A stretch of DNA of 64,000 nt from Sva-07 sp942492715. GTDB taxonomy: Bacteria > Actinomycetota > Acidimicrobiia > Acidimicrobiales > Ilumatobacteraceae. The notes beneath the pieces are model-generated. The model was given only the letters and a program-made list of their open reading frames with translations. It did no database searches and was not told where the DNA came from. Positions 17,981 to 25,506 of this stretch are shown piece after piece (position 1 is the stretch's first letter; each line of letters begins with the position of its first letter). Where the stretch lies: contig CALOFW010000012.1 in assembly GCA_942492715.1 (NCBI GenBank), positions 62,001 to 126,000 of the forward strand, in the 5' to 3' direction. Made by a program: the position numbers and the translations under genes.

Positions 17981-18891
17981 GACACCCGCTGCCGCCCCGG
18001 GTCGCGCTCGTCGGTTCGACAGCGTCCGGCAAGTCCGCCGTCGCCATGGCGGTCGCACGCGAGTGCGGCGACGTCGACCTCGTCTCGATCGACAGCATGC
18101 AGGTGTATCGCGGGATGGACATCGGTACCGCGAAACCGTCCGCGGCGGAGCGGGCCGAGATCCCCCACCATCTGCTCGATCTCGTCGAGGCGACCGAGGA
18201 CTTCACCGTTGCCGAGTTCCGCATCGCCTACGCCGACGCAATCGAGACGATCGGAGCGCTCGATCGTCGGGCGCTGCTGGTCGGCGGCACGGGCCTCTAT
18301 CACCGAGTCGTGATCGACGACTTCGACCTGCCGGGGCAGTGGCCCGACGTGCGCGCCGAACTGGAATCCGAGATCGACACGGCTCGGCTCCACGCCCGCC
18401 TCGTCGAGCTCGATCCGAACGCCGCGGCGAAGATGGAGCCGACGAACCGGCGACGCATCGTGCGGGCGCTCGAGGTGACGATCGGTGGCAGCCGGCCGTT
18501 CAGCTCGTTCGGTCCCGGCGTCGACGACTACCCGCACTCCGACGTCGCGCAGATCGGGCTGAGGTGGCCGCGTCCGGTGATCGCCGAACGCATCGCCGCT
18601 CGCGTGCGGCGCATGATCGACGATGGTCTCGTCGCCGAGGTCGAGGCGCTGGCCGTGCGTGGGCTGTCGCGAACGGCGACCCAGGCGCTCGGCTACAAGG
18701 AAATCCTGGACATGCTGGAGGGTCGGATCGGTCAGGATGAGGCCATCGACACGATCATCACCCGCACCCGACAGTTCGCCGTCCGCCAGGAACGATGGTT
18801 CCGCCGTGATCCCCGCGTACGCTGGATCGGAATCGAGCACGATCCGGTGGCCGAGGCTGCAGCGGTCGTGGTCGAGGCCCTCGAGACATGA
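17977..18891 (+). CDS. miaA: tRNA dimethylallyltransferase, with a probable CTG start
   Basis: MiaA transfers the dimethylallyl group to A37 of tRNA, the step before MiaB. Walker A (VALVGSTASGKSAVA) is encoded from 18001, then DSMQVYRGMDIGTAKPS and the C-terminal TRQFAVRQERWFRRD. The first ATG in frame (18046) lies after the P-loop and would destroy the enzyme. No ATG, GTG or TTG is in frame upstream. CTG at 17977 fits: it overlaps the chorismate mutase stop (CTGA), GAGGG lies 9 nt before it, and the product has the normal 304 residues. CTG at 17989 is the alternative. Its stop overlaps dapF as ATGA. Confidence 0.85.
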   Translation: MRHPLPPRVALVGSTASGKSAVAMAVARECGDVDLVSIDSMQVYRGMDIGTAKPSAAERAEIPHHLLDLVEATEDFTVAEFRIAYADAIETIGALDRRALLVGGTGLYHRVVIDDFDLPGQWPDVRAELESEIDTARLHARLVELDPNAAAKMEPTNRRRIVRALEVTIGGSRPFSSFGPGVDDYPHSDVAQIGLRWPRPVIAERIAARVRRMIDDGLVAEVEALAVRGLSRTATQALGYKEILDMLEGRIGQDEAIDTIITRTRQFAVRQERWFRRDPRVRWIGIEHDPVAEAAAVVVEALET

Positions 18892-19691
18892 CCTCACTGA
18901 CGCTCACGAAGCACCACGGACTCGGCAACGACTTCCTCGTCGTGTTCCATCCCGACGTCGACGACCTCGCTGCGCTGGCCCGACGGCTGTGCGATCGGCG
19001 CCGCGGGATCGGAGCCGACGGCTTGCTGGTGGCCGAATCGGCCGAGGGGCACGCCGCCCGCATGACCCTCTTCAACGCGGACGGCTCGCGCGCGGAGATG
19101 AGCGGAAACGGCATCCGCTGCTTCGCTCAGGCGCTGGCCGCTCGGCGCGGCGACATGAGCGACCAACTGATCCTCACCGACGCCGGCGACCGCCTCGTCG
19201 TCCTCGCCGCCACCGACGACCCCTCCACGATCGAGGCACGCGTCGAGATGGGCGAGGTGTCCACGGTCGCCGAACCCGACGGCTGGGCCGCGCTCGGATG
19301 CCACCCCGACCGGCCGGTCGCCCATCTGAGCCTCGGCAACCCGCACAGCGTCGTCGGTGTCGACGAGGTCGCTGTCGTCGATCTCGCACTGCTGGGTGGC
19401 CAGGTGCCTCAGGTCAACCTCGAGATCATCGAGCCGGGCCCGGAACCGAACGCGATCACGATGCGTGTCCACGAACGCGGTGCCGGGATCACCGAGGCCT
19501 GTGGGACCGGTGCCTGCGCCGCGGCCTTCGCCGCCCGATCGTGGGGGCTGGTGGCACGGGGCGACGGCGACGTCGTGGTCCACATGGACGGTGGCACGGC
19601 CACCGTGAGTTTCGCCCCTGAGACGCCGGCCAGCGCGGTGCTGAGCGGCCCGGCCTCCCACATTGCGACGATCGAGATCGAGGTGCCATGA
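18888..19691 (+). CDS. dapF: Diaminopimelate epimerase
   Basis: It interconverts LL- and meso-diaminopimelate for lysine and peptidoglycan synthesis. The 267-residue protein has the two mirror-image halves with the catalytic cysteine pair: C78 in ADGSRAEMSGNGIRCFAQ and C205 in ITEACGTGACAAA. The N-terminal HGLGNDFLVV is also diagnostic. The ATG overlaps the miaA stop by 4 bp and its own stop overlaps hflX by 4 bp, so miaA-dapF-hflX-aminotransferase is a tight translational chain. The aminotransferase two genes on belongs to the same DAP pathway. Confidence 0.97.
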   Translation: MTSLTLTKHHGLGNDFLVVFHPDVDDLAALARRLCDRRRGIGADGLLVAESAEGHAARMTLFNADGSRAEMSGNGIRCFAQALAARRGDMSDQLILTDAGDRLVVLAATDDPSTIEARVEMGEVSTVAEPDGWAALGCHPDRPVAHLSLGNPHSVVGVDEVAVVDLALLGGQVPQVNLEIIEPGPEPNAITMRVHERGAGITEACGTGACAAAFAARSWGLVARGDGDVVVHMDGGTATVSFAPETPASAVLSGPASHIATIEIEVP

Positions 19692-21004
19692 GCAACACCC
19701 CCTACAACGAGGCGCTCGCCGGCACGCTCATCGACCGGACGATCCGGGAGAAGATCGTGCTCGTGGCCGTGGCACTCCCGGGTCAGGACGAGGACGACGT
19801 CGACGCGAGCCTCGACGAACTCGCGCTCCTGGTCGACACCGCTGGTGCCGATGCCGTGGCGCGCATGGTGCAGCGCCGGGACGCCCCCGACCACACCTGG
19901 TACGTCGGCAAGGGCAAGGCCGAGGAGCTGAAGCAGCTCTGCCTCGCCGTCGATGCCGACACCGTCGTGTTCGACAACGAGCTCTCGCCCGGACAGCAGT
20001 ACAACCTGGAGAAGCTGCTCGGCCGGACCGCCCTCGATCGCACGGCCGTGATCCTCGACATCTTCGGCCAGAACGCCCACACGCTGGAGGGCAAGGCCCA
20101 GGTCGAGCTGGCGCTGTTGCGCTACCGCCTCCCACGACTGCGTCGCGGTGCCGACGCGAAGCTGTCCCAGCAGCGCGGTGGTGTGGGCGCGCGTTTCGGT
20201 GGTGGCGAGACGAAGATCGAAGTCGACCGTCGTCGCATCATGCGGCGCATCAACAAGCTCGAACGCGACCTCGACTCACTCGCCGACACCCGTTCACTGC
20301 AGCGCAAGGGCCGATCGCGAAGTGGACTCGCGTCCGTTGCCATCGTCGGGTACACCAATGCCGGCAAGTCGTCGTTGTTGAATCGGCTGACCGACTCGGG
20401 CGTGCTGGCCGAGGATCGGCTGTTCGCCACGCTCGATCCCACCACGCGTCGCCTCTCGCTTCCCGGCGGTGAGCCGGTGCTGTTGTCCGACACGGTCGGG
20501 TTCATCAACCGGCTCCCGCACGGCTTGGTCGAATCGTTCAAGGGCACGCTCGAGGTCGCCGCGATGGCGGAGTACCTGGTCCACGTGGTCGATGCCAGCG
20601 CGCCGGATCCGATCGCTCAGATCGATGCCGTCCACGAGGTGCTCGGCGAGATCGACGCCGCGGCGGTCCCCGAGTTGCTCGTGTTCAACAAGTGCGACCT
20701 CGCGCCCGGTGTGGCCAAGGAGCTCGCGGCCGACCATCCGGGGTCGGTGGCGATCTCGGCCGTCACGGGCGAGGGAATCGACCAACTCCTGAGAACGCTG
20801 GCCGATCGACTGCGGACGCTGACGGTCGTCCACGAACTGGTGATTCCGTACGATCGCGGCGACATCCTCGCTGCAGTGCATCGCGAAGGTGAGGTCGTGT
20901 CGGTCGGCGACGGAATCGAGGCCTGGACCGTGCGTGCCCGACTCTCCGATGCGTCAGCCGGCCGACTCTCGGAGTTCGCGACGCCGGAAGCGACCGGGTC
21001 GTGA
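19688..21004 (+). CDS. hflX: Ribosome-associated GTPase HflX
   Basis: HflX binds the 50S subunit and splits stalled or hibernating ribosomes under stress. The 438 residues show the N-terminal nucleotide-binding HflX domain (VLVAVALPGQDEDDVDASLDELALLVDTAGA and GKGKAEELKQL), a coiled linker (RRRIMRRINKLERDLDSL), and the G domain near residue 216 with VAIVGYTNAGKSSLLNRL. DTVGFINRLPH (G3) and NKCD (G4) follow. It overlaps dapF and the next gene by 4 bp each. The position between dapF and lexA is conserved in actinobacteria. Confidence 0.96.
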   Translation: MSNTPYNEALAGTLIDRTIREKIVLVAVALPGQDEDDVDASLDELALLVDTAGADAVARMVQRRDAPDHTWYVGKGKAEELKQLCLAVDADTVVFDNELSPGQQYNLEKLLGRTALDRTAVILDIFGQNAHTLEGKAQVELALLRYRLPRLRRGADAKLSQQRGGVGARFGGGETKIEVDRRRIMRRINKLERDLDSLADTRSLQRKGRSRSGLASVAIVGYTNAGKSSLLNRLTDSGVLAEDRLFATLDPTTRRLSLPGGEPVLLSDTVGFINRLPHGLVESFKGTLEVAAMAEYLVHVVDASAPDPIAQIDAVHEVLGEIDAAAVPELLVFNKCDLAPGVAKELAADHPGSVAISAVTGEGIDQLLRTLADRLRTLTVVHELVIPYDRGDILAAVHREGEVVSVGDGIEAWTVRARLSDASAGRLSEFATPEATGS

Positions 21005-22110
21005 AGGGTTTCGTCCCGCCGCCCTACCCGTACGACCGACTCGATCGACTCCGACCGCTGACCGAGGCCCACGAGGGTGGCACCGTCGACCTCTCGATCG
21101 GCACGCCGTTCGACCCTCCTCCGCCGAGTGTGATCGAGGCCTTGGCATCGAGTGGCTCGGAGCGTTCGTACCCGCCGAGCATCGGCACGGCATCGTTCCG
21201 TGATGCTGCACGGCGGTGGATGGACCGTCGCTTCGGCGTCGACGTTCCGGTTGGCCAGATCGGCGCCTCGATCGGGACGAAGGAGTTCGTCGGCACGCTC
21301 CCGCAGTGGTTGCAGCTGCGTGATCCGTCACGCGACACCGTCCTGTACCCGGCGATCGCCTACCCGACGTACGAGATGGGAGCGATCCTCGCGGGCTGTC
21401 GGGCGGTCGCGGTGCCGGCCGGCCCGGACGGGCGGCTCGACCTCGGCTCGATCGATGCCGCCGATGCGGAGCGTGCGCTCGTGCTGTGGGTGAACAGCCC
21501 GAGCAACCCGACGGGTGCGCTCGACGATCTCGATGCCGCCGCAGCGTGGGGGAGGCAACGCGGCGTGCCGGTGTTCTCCGACGAGTGCTACGTCGAGTTC
21601 ACGTGGTCCGGTCGTGGCCGCACGATCCTCGAATCCGGCCTCGACGGTGTCGTCGCCGTGCATTCGCTGTCGAAACGGTCGAACCTCGCCGGTGTTCGCG
21701 TGGGGTTCTACGCCGGTGATGCCGAGCTGGTCGGCTACCTCCAGGAGATCCGCAAGCACGTCGGGATGATGGTGCCGGGCCCAGCGCAGGCGGCCGGCAC
21801 CGCGGCACTCGACGACGACGACCACGTCGAGCAGCAACGAGCCCGATACCGCAGTCGCCTCGAGCTGCTCGCGGGCGTGCTGTCGGACTGGTCGGGAGAG
21901 CCGGTCGCGCTGCCCGACGGCGCCTTCTACCTCTGGATCCCGGTGACCGACGGCTGGGACTACGCCGAGCGGCTCGCCCGTGACGGTGGCGCGCTCGTGA
22001 GCCCGGGCGAGTTCTACGGCGCGGATGGGACACCGTTCGTGCGCGTCGCCGTGGTACAACCAGACGACAGGATCCGACTGGTCGCCGAACGGCTGACCGC
22101 AGTCGGCTGA
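21001..22110 (+). CDS. PLP-dependent aminotransferase, probable succinyldiaminopimelate aminotransferase
   Basis: This fold-type I class I/II aminotransferase has 369 residues. It has NSPSNPTGAL around residue 165, SDECYVEF (PLP-binding Asp and Tyr), the Schiff-base lysine in VHSLSKRSNLAGVRVGF, and a C-terminal ARDGGALVSPGEFYG with FVRVAVV. The sequence resembles actinobacterial DapC. Its place directly after dapF and hflX supports a role in the succinylase branch of lysine/DAP synthesis, but other amino-group donors remain possible. The GTG start at 21001 overlaps the hflX stop (GTGA). Confidence 0.82.
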   Translation: MKGFVPPPYPYDRLDRLRPLTEAHEGGTVDLSIGTPFDPPPPSVIEALASSGSERSYPPSIGTASFRDAARRWMDRRFGVDVPVGQIGASIGTKEFVGTLPQWLQLRDPSRDTVLYPAIAYPTYEMGAILAGCRAVAVPAGPDGRLDLGSIDAADAERALVLWVNSPSNPTGALDDLDAAAAWGRQRGVPVFSDECYVEFTWSGRGRTILESGLDGVVAVHSLSKRSNLAGVRVGFYAGDAELVGYLQEIRKHVGMMVPGPAQAAGTAALDDDDHVEQQRARYRSRLELLAGVLSDWSGEPVALPDGAFYLWIPVTDGWDYAERLARDGGALVSPGEFYGADGTPFVRVAVVQPDDRIRLVAERLTAVG

Positions 22111-22192
22111 CCCCCACGATGCTGCACCCCTGCCTTTCACCCGACTCACCATCCGGGCGGTCATCCGGCCCGTCGACCGGCCCGGCCCGACG

Positions 22193-22966
22193 ATGAGCAA
22201 CGCGTCGCCGAAGCGCGGGTGGATGATCGTGGTCGGCGTGTTGGTGCTGGTGGCGGGCCTCGTCGCGGCCGGAGCGCTCTGGTATGCGGCTGGCCAACGC
22301 CGCGACGACAACGTGGCGAGCTTCGCCCGGGCTCCGTCCGGGTGCGCCACCACGCTCGACTTCGATCGTGCCGGTGTCTTCACCCTCTACATCGAGACCA
22401 CCGGGAGCATCGACGACCTCGCTGGAGACTGTGCAGCACCGGGTGAGTACGAACGCGACGGCGTCCCCGTGATCGACGTGTCCCTCGTCGACGCCGAGGG
22501 CGCCCCGGTGACGATCGAGGCGAGCACCGGGGTCGACTACGACATCGGCACGTTCGTCGGCACCTCCACGGGCGTCGTCGAGATCACCGAGCCCGGCGAT
22601 CACGTGTTGACCGTCGCCGCCGACGGTGACGCGTTCGCCATCGCGGTCGGCGGGGATCCCGACGACGGCGTCGGTCTCCTGCGCTGGTCGGCGGTGTTCA
22701 CCGCGATCGCTGCGTTCGTGGTCGGCGGGGTGCTGCTCGTGCTCGGAAGCCGTCGCTCGGCTCCGCCCAGTGCGGTCGACGCACCGTTCGAGCCCGCAGC
22801 AGCATGGCCGACGAGCCCGCCCGGGTTTCCGGCCCCGCCGCCCACGACCGGCGCAACCGGCCCTGCCGGCCCACCGACGTCGGACCCGCCACCGCTGCCA
22901 CCGTCGCCTGGCCGGCCAACGTCACCCCCGGCATGGGGGCCGCCGTCGCTCAGTAGCGACGCATGA
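22193..22966 (+). CDS. Membrane protein with proline-rich tail, unknown function
   Basis: I do not recognise the family. The 257-residue protein has an N-terminal transmembrane helix (WMIVVGVLVLVAGLVAAGALWYA, about 10-32) and an extracytoplasmic beta-rich domain of about 125 residues with two cysteines (C51 and C80, possibly a disulfide). A second helix (AVFTAIAAFVVGGVLLVLGS) and a 75-residue cytoplasmic tail dominated by Pro, Ala and Gly follow. Such tails often bind other proteins or are disordered. The gene converges on lexA, and the two overlap by 17 bp at their 3' ends. Confidence 0.7.
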   Translation: MSNASPKRGWMIVVGVLVLVAGLVAAGALWYAAGQRRDDNVASFARAPSGCATTLDFDRAGVFTLYIETTGSIDDLAGDCAAPGEYERDGVPVIDVSLVDAEGAPVTIEASTGVDYDIGTFVGTSTGVVEITEPGDHVLTVAADGDAFAIAVGGDPDDGVGLLRWSAVFTAIAAFVVGGVLLVLGSRRSAPPSAVDAPFEPAAAWPTSPPGFPAPPPTTGATGPAGPPTSDPPPLPPSPGRPTSPPAWGPPSLSSDA

Positions 22967-23579
22967 CGGTGACGACCTTGCCGTAGATCTCCACCTCGTC
23001 GGCACTGAACTCCATCGGTTCCATCGTCGAGTTGGCCGGCGTCAGCGTGACCTGTGCGCCCGAGCGGCTGTAGGTCTTGATCGTCGCCTCGCCCCCCGGG
23101 ATGCCGGCGACCACGATGTCGCCGTTGTTGGGGTTGGCGATCTGGGTGGCGACCACGAAGTCGCCGTCGAGGATGCCGAGTTCGATCATCGACTCGCCGC
23201 GCACCCGCAGCATGAACAGCTCGCCGTCGCCGGTGAAGTCGACGGGGACGGGCAGCAACTCCTCGACGTTCTCCTCGGCGAGGACGTCGGTGCCGGCCGC
23301 GACGTCGCCGACGAGGGGGACGTGGCGAACCGGGCGACGTTCCATCATCGCTCCGCTGTTGGTGTCGTAGCGCACCTCGATCGCACGGGGCTTGGTGGGA
23401 TCGCGGCGAAGATAGCCGAGCCGCTGGAGGGTGTTGAGGTGGGTGTGCACCGTCGACGGGGAGGTGAGCCCGACGGCATCACCGATCTCGCGGACCGATG
23501 GTGGATAGCCGCGTTCGCGGATCTGTTGTTCGATGTACTCGAGAATGTCTCGCTGCCGCGTGCTGATCGTGGGGGCCAT
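22950..23579 (-). CDS. lexA: SOS repressor LexA
   Basis: LexA represses SOS genes and cleaves itself when stimulated by RecA filaments. The 209 residues have an N-terminal winged helix (STRQRDILEYIEQQIRERGYPPSVREIGDAVGL, recognition helix SPSTVHTHLNTLQ). The cleavage site is A95-G96 (GDVAAGTDV) and the catalytic dyad is S130 (RGESMIELGI) and K168 (EATIKTY). All are intact, so it should be functional. ATG at 23579 is the family start. The upstream region carries several LexA-like dyads, implying autorepression, and the divergent gene is a LysM protein. Confidence 0.97.
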   Translation of the reverse strand: MAPTISTRQRDILEYIEQQIRERGYPPSVREIGDAVGLTSPSTVHTHLNTLQRLGYLRRDPTKPRAIEVRYDTNSGAMMERRPVRHVPLVGDVAAGTDVLAEENVEELLPVPVDFTGDGELFMLRVRGESMIELGILDGDFVVATQIANPNNGDIVVAGIPGGEATIKTYSRSGAQVTLTPANSTMEPMEFSADEVEIYGKVVTVMRRY

Positions 23580-23611
23580 ACGAACAGTGTACGGACCGGC
23601 GGCTGAACGGT

Positions 23612-23639
23612 CAAACATCTGTTTGGCAAACAATTGTTC
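23612..23639. promoter_or_regulatory. Two degenerate SOS boxes before lexA
   Basis: CAAACATCTGTTTG (23612-23625) is a perfect dyad of the SOS spacing but with A/T in place of the outer G/C. CAAACAATTGTTCG (23627-23640) differs from GAAC-N4-GTTC by one base. They lie 33-61 bp upstream of the lexA start, where autorepression would act. Weaker sites than the one near the LysM gene are suggested by the mismatches. Confidence 0.6.
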
Positions 23640-23680
23640 GATCGAGGGTTGACATCCAGGTCGGGCGGATGGTTGACTAC

Positions 23681-23707
23681 GAACAGTCGTTCTACGAACA
23701 CCTGTTG
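23681..23707. promoter_or_regulatory. SOS boxes before the LysM gene
   Basis: GAACAGTCGTTC at 23681-23692 is a perfect GAAC-N4-GTTC operator. GAACACCTGTTG at 23696-23707 follows at 3 bp with a single mismatch. They lie 95-121 bp upstream of the LysM start codon and about 100 bp from lexA. Further CGAACA half-sites lie just downstream. Confidence 0.8.
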
Positions 23708-23801
23708 GTACAGCAGCCACGAACAGAACACCGCACCGAACAGCGCCACCAGCAGCAGAACGCAGCAGACCGAACGATCAGCACCCACCGGAGCAGCAGC
23801 G

Positions 23802-24239
23802 ATGACGGCCACCTTCCACCCAGCGAGCAACTTCCAGCGCACGGTCGGCGTGCCGGCCCACGTGAGGAGCCATCCAGCCGCCGATCGGCGCGAGATCGTG
23901 CGGCACCAGCATGGTCCGACGCCGAACTACGCGGTCCGCCGCACGCTGGTCGCCGCCGTCGCACTCGCCGTGCTGGCGGCCGCCGCCGTCGCCGTCGTGC
24001 AGACGGCCGGCGCGCTCGTCGACCTCGGGGGCCGTCCTGCCGCGGCCTCCGAGGTCACGACGACCGCAGCGGGCGACGAGCTCGTACGGTCGATCCACGT
24101 CGCCGCAGCGGGCGACAGCCTGTGGTCGATCGCCGATCTGTATCGGGGCCCGGTCGGCCGCGATCGTTACGTCGACGCCCTGATCAGCCTCAACGGCGGC
24201 ACGGACGTGCTGGTCGGCCAGGCGATCCGGCTGCCCTGA
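23802..24239 (+). CDS. SOS-linked LysM membrane protein (YneA/ChiZ-like division inhibitor candidate)
   Basis: The 145-residue protein has one transmembrane helix (about 46-70) and a C-terminal LysM domain (97-144: IHVAAAGDSLWSIADLYRG, ending LVGQAIRLP). It sits divergently beside lexA behind LexA operators and directly before nrdR. This is the place occupied by Rv2719c (ChiZ) in M. tuberculosis and by yneA in Bacillus. Those genes slow septum formation during SOS. The function here is therefore inferred from position, topology and domain, not from sequence identity. The ATG at 23802 has no strong Shine-Dalgarno sequence, and longer upstream frames would overlap the operators. Confidence 0.78.
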   Translation: MTATFHPASNFQRTVGVPAHVRSHPAADRREIVRHQHGPTPNYAVRRTLVAAVALAVLAAAAVAVVQTAGALVDLGGRPAAASEVTTTAAGDELVRSIHVAAAGDSLWSIADLYRGPVGRDRYVDALISLNGGTDVLVGQAIRLP

Positions 24240-24311
24240 TCGTCGCGTCGCGGCGCAGGCGTCAGCGTCCACGACCGGCGCATGCACAGGGGGCGAGATA
24301 GCCTCCGGAGC

Positions 24312-24773
24312 GTGTTCTGCCCGTCCTGCCGCCATGACGACACCAAGGTCGTCGACTCTCGTGTGGCCGAGGAGGGGACCGCGATCCGCCGCCGCCGGGA
24401 GTGCCTGGCCTGCTCGCACCGATTCACCACCTTCGAACGTGTCGACCATGCTCCGCTCACCGTGGTGAAGTCGCACGGTGGGACCGAACCGTTCGATCGG
24501 GCGAAGCTGATCGGTGGCCTCACGGCCGCCACCAAGGGCCGCAACGTGTCGGACATCCAGCTCGCCGAGATCGCCGCTCGGGTCGAGGACACGGTGCGCC
24601 TGCACGGCTCGACCGTCACGAGCGCCACGGTCGGCGTCGCGGTCCTCGACCAGCTGCGGTCGGTCGACGAGGTGGCGTACCTCCGGTTCGCCAGCGTGTA
24701 CAAGGACTTCGACGGCGCCTCCGATTTCCATCGGGAGCTGGCGTTGCTCGAGAAGTCAGCCACGCCGACGTAG
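24312..24773 (+). CDS. nrdR: Transcriptional repressor NrdR
   Basis: NrdR senses ATP/dATP and represses ribonucleotide reductase genes. The 153-residue protein begins at GTG 24312 and has the N-terminal zinc ribbon with C3, C6, C31 and C34 (FCPSC and CLACSHRF). An ATP-cone follows (about 46-136: VVKSHGGTEPFDRAKLIGGLTAAT and VRLHGSTVTSATVGVAVLDQLR). The size matches the family. The GTG is chosen because the zinc ribbon begins at once. Its 3' end overlaps a convergent reductase by 18 bp. Its expected target, nrdJ, lies 3.4 kb downstream. Confidence 0.96.
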   Translation: MFCPSCRHDDTKVVDSRVAEEGTAIRRRRECLACSHRFTTFERVDHAPLTVVKSHGGTEPFDRAKLIGGLTAATKGRNVSDIQLAEIAARVEDTVRLHGSTVTSATVGVAVLDQLRSVDEVAYLRFASVYKDFDGASDFHRELALLEKSATPT

Positions 24774-25442
24774 CCAGCGCGCGTACAGGAACGATTCCTC
24801 GTCGATCGCCAGCTGACGCAGGTCGAACCGGTGCTGGTGATCGGCGGCGCCACTCGCCAGCCGAGGTCCGTCCCCTCCGACGGCCGCCGCGGACGTCGTG
24901 AGGTTGATCTCGTCGACGACATCGGCATCGAGGAGGGCGCCGTTCAGGTGGGCGCCACCCTCGGCCTGCACCACGCTGCACACCGGAACGACCTGCACGA
25001 GGCGGCGCACCGCCACGCCGAGGTCGACCGACTCGACACCGGCGCGGATCACATCGATGCCCGTCGTGTCGAACGTGGCGTCCTCGGTGGTGATCAGGAA
25101 GCCGGCTCCGGACGTGAACAGCACACTGTCGAGATCGACGTTGCCCGAGCGCGTGACCACACCGATGCGCTGGCCCTCCTTGCGCGGGGCTCCGTAGCCT
25201 TCGTCCCGCACCGTGCCGGCGCCCACGACCATCACGTCGGCGAGGTGCCGCAACCGCCAGAGGACGGCGGTGTCGGTCGGGCTCGACAGTCCGGCGGACA
25301 CGCCATCGACCGCCGTCGAGCCGTCGATCGACGACACCATGGACAGACCGACCCAGGGTCGGTCCGGGTGGCTCCCGAGCGCTCCGGAGTACGCAGCGTC
25401 CACGGTGAGATCGTCGGCGGGCTCGGGCAGCAGTCGGCGCAT
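24756..25442 (-). CDS. RibD C-terminal-type (pyrimidine) reductase
   Basis: This 228-residue protein has the dihydrofolate-reductase-like fold of the RibD C-terminal domain. It includes WVGLSMVSSIDGSTAVDGVSAGLSSPTD (about 30-57), the NADPH-loop VMVVGAGTVRDEGYG and the late VVQAEGGAHLNGALLDADVVDEINLT. RibD reductases make the ribitol side chain in riboflavin synthesis. Stand-alone copies in actinobacteria are annotated as pyrimidine reductase family proteins with uncertain roles. No other rib gene is near. The start is ATG at 25442, 64 bp from the divergent molybdopterin enzyme. Confidence 0.82.
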   Translation of the reverse strand: MRRLLPEPADDLTVDAAYSGALGSHPDRPWVGLSMVSSIDGSTAVDGVSAGLSSPTDTAVLWRLRHLADVMVVGAGTVRDEGYGAPRKEGQRIGVVTRSGNVDLDSVLFTSGAGFLITTEDATFDTTGIDVIRAGVESVDLGVAVRRLVQVVPVCSVVQAEGGAHLNGALLDADVVDEINLTTSAAAVGGDGPRLASGAADHQHRFDLRQLAIDEESFLYARWLRRRG

Positions 25443-25506
25443 GTCGCCATCTTGGTCGCTGCGGACCGCTGCGTCCGCGCTCGCCGCGGTCTGCGACGAT
25501 GGGCGC

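Noticed and set aside
17865..18740. A 291-codon plus-strand frame overlapping chorismate mutase and miaA
   Set aside because: It is a frame-shifted shadow with Arg-rich translation; both real genes have clear motifs in other frames.
18046..18891. miaA starting at ATG 18046
   Set aside because: That start would remove the Walker A motif, which is encoded just upstream in the same frame.
23669..24301. A 210-codon plus-strand frame over the LexA/LysM region
   Set aside because: It is an arginine-rich shadow of the LysM gene in another frame and has no recognisable domain.
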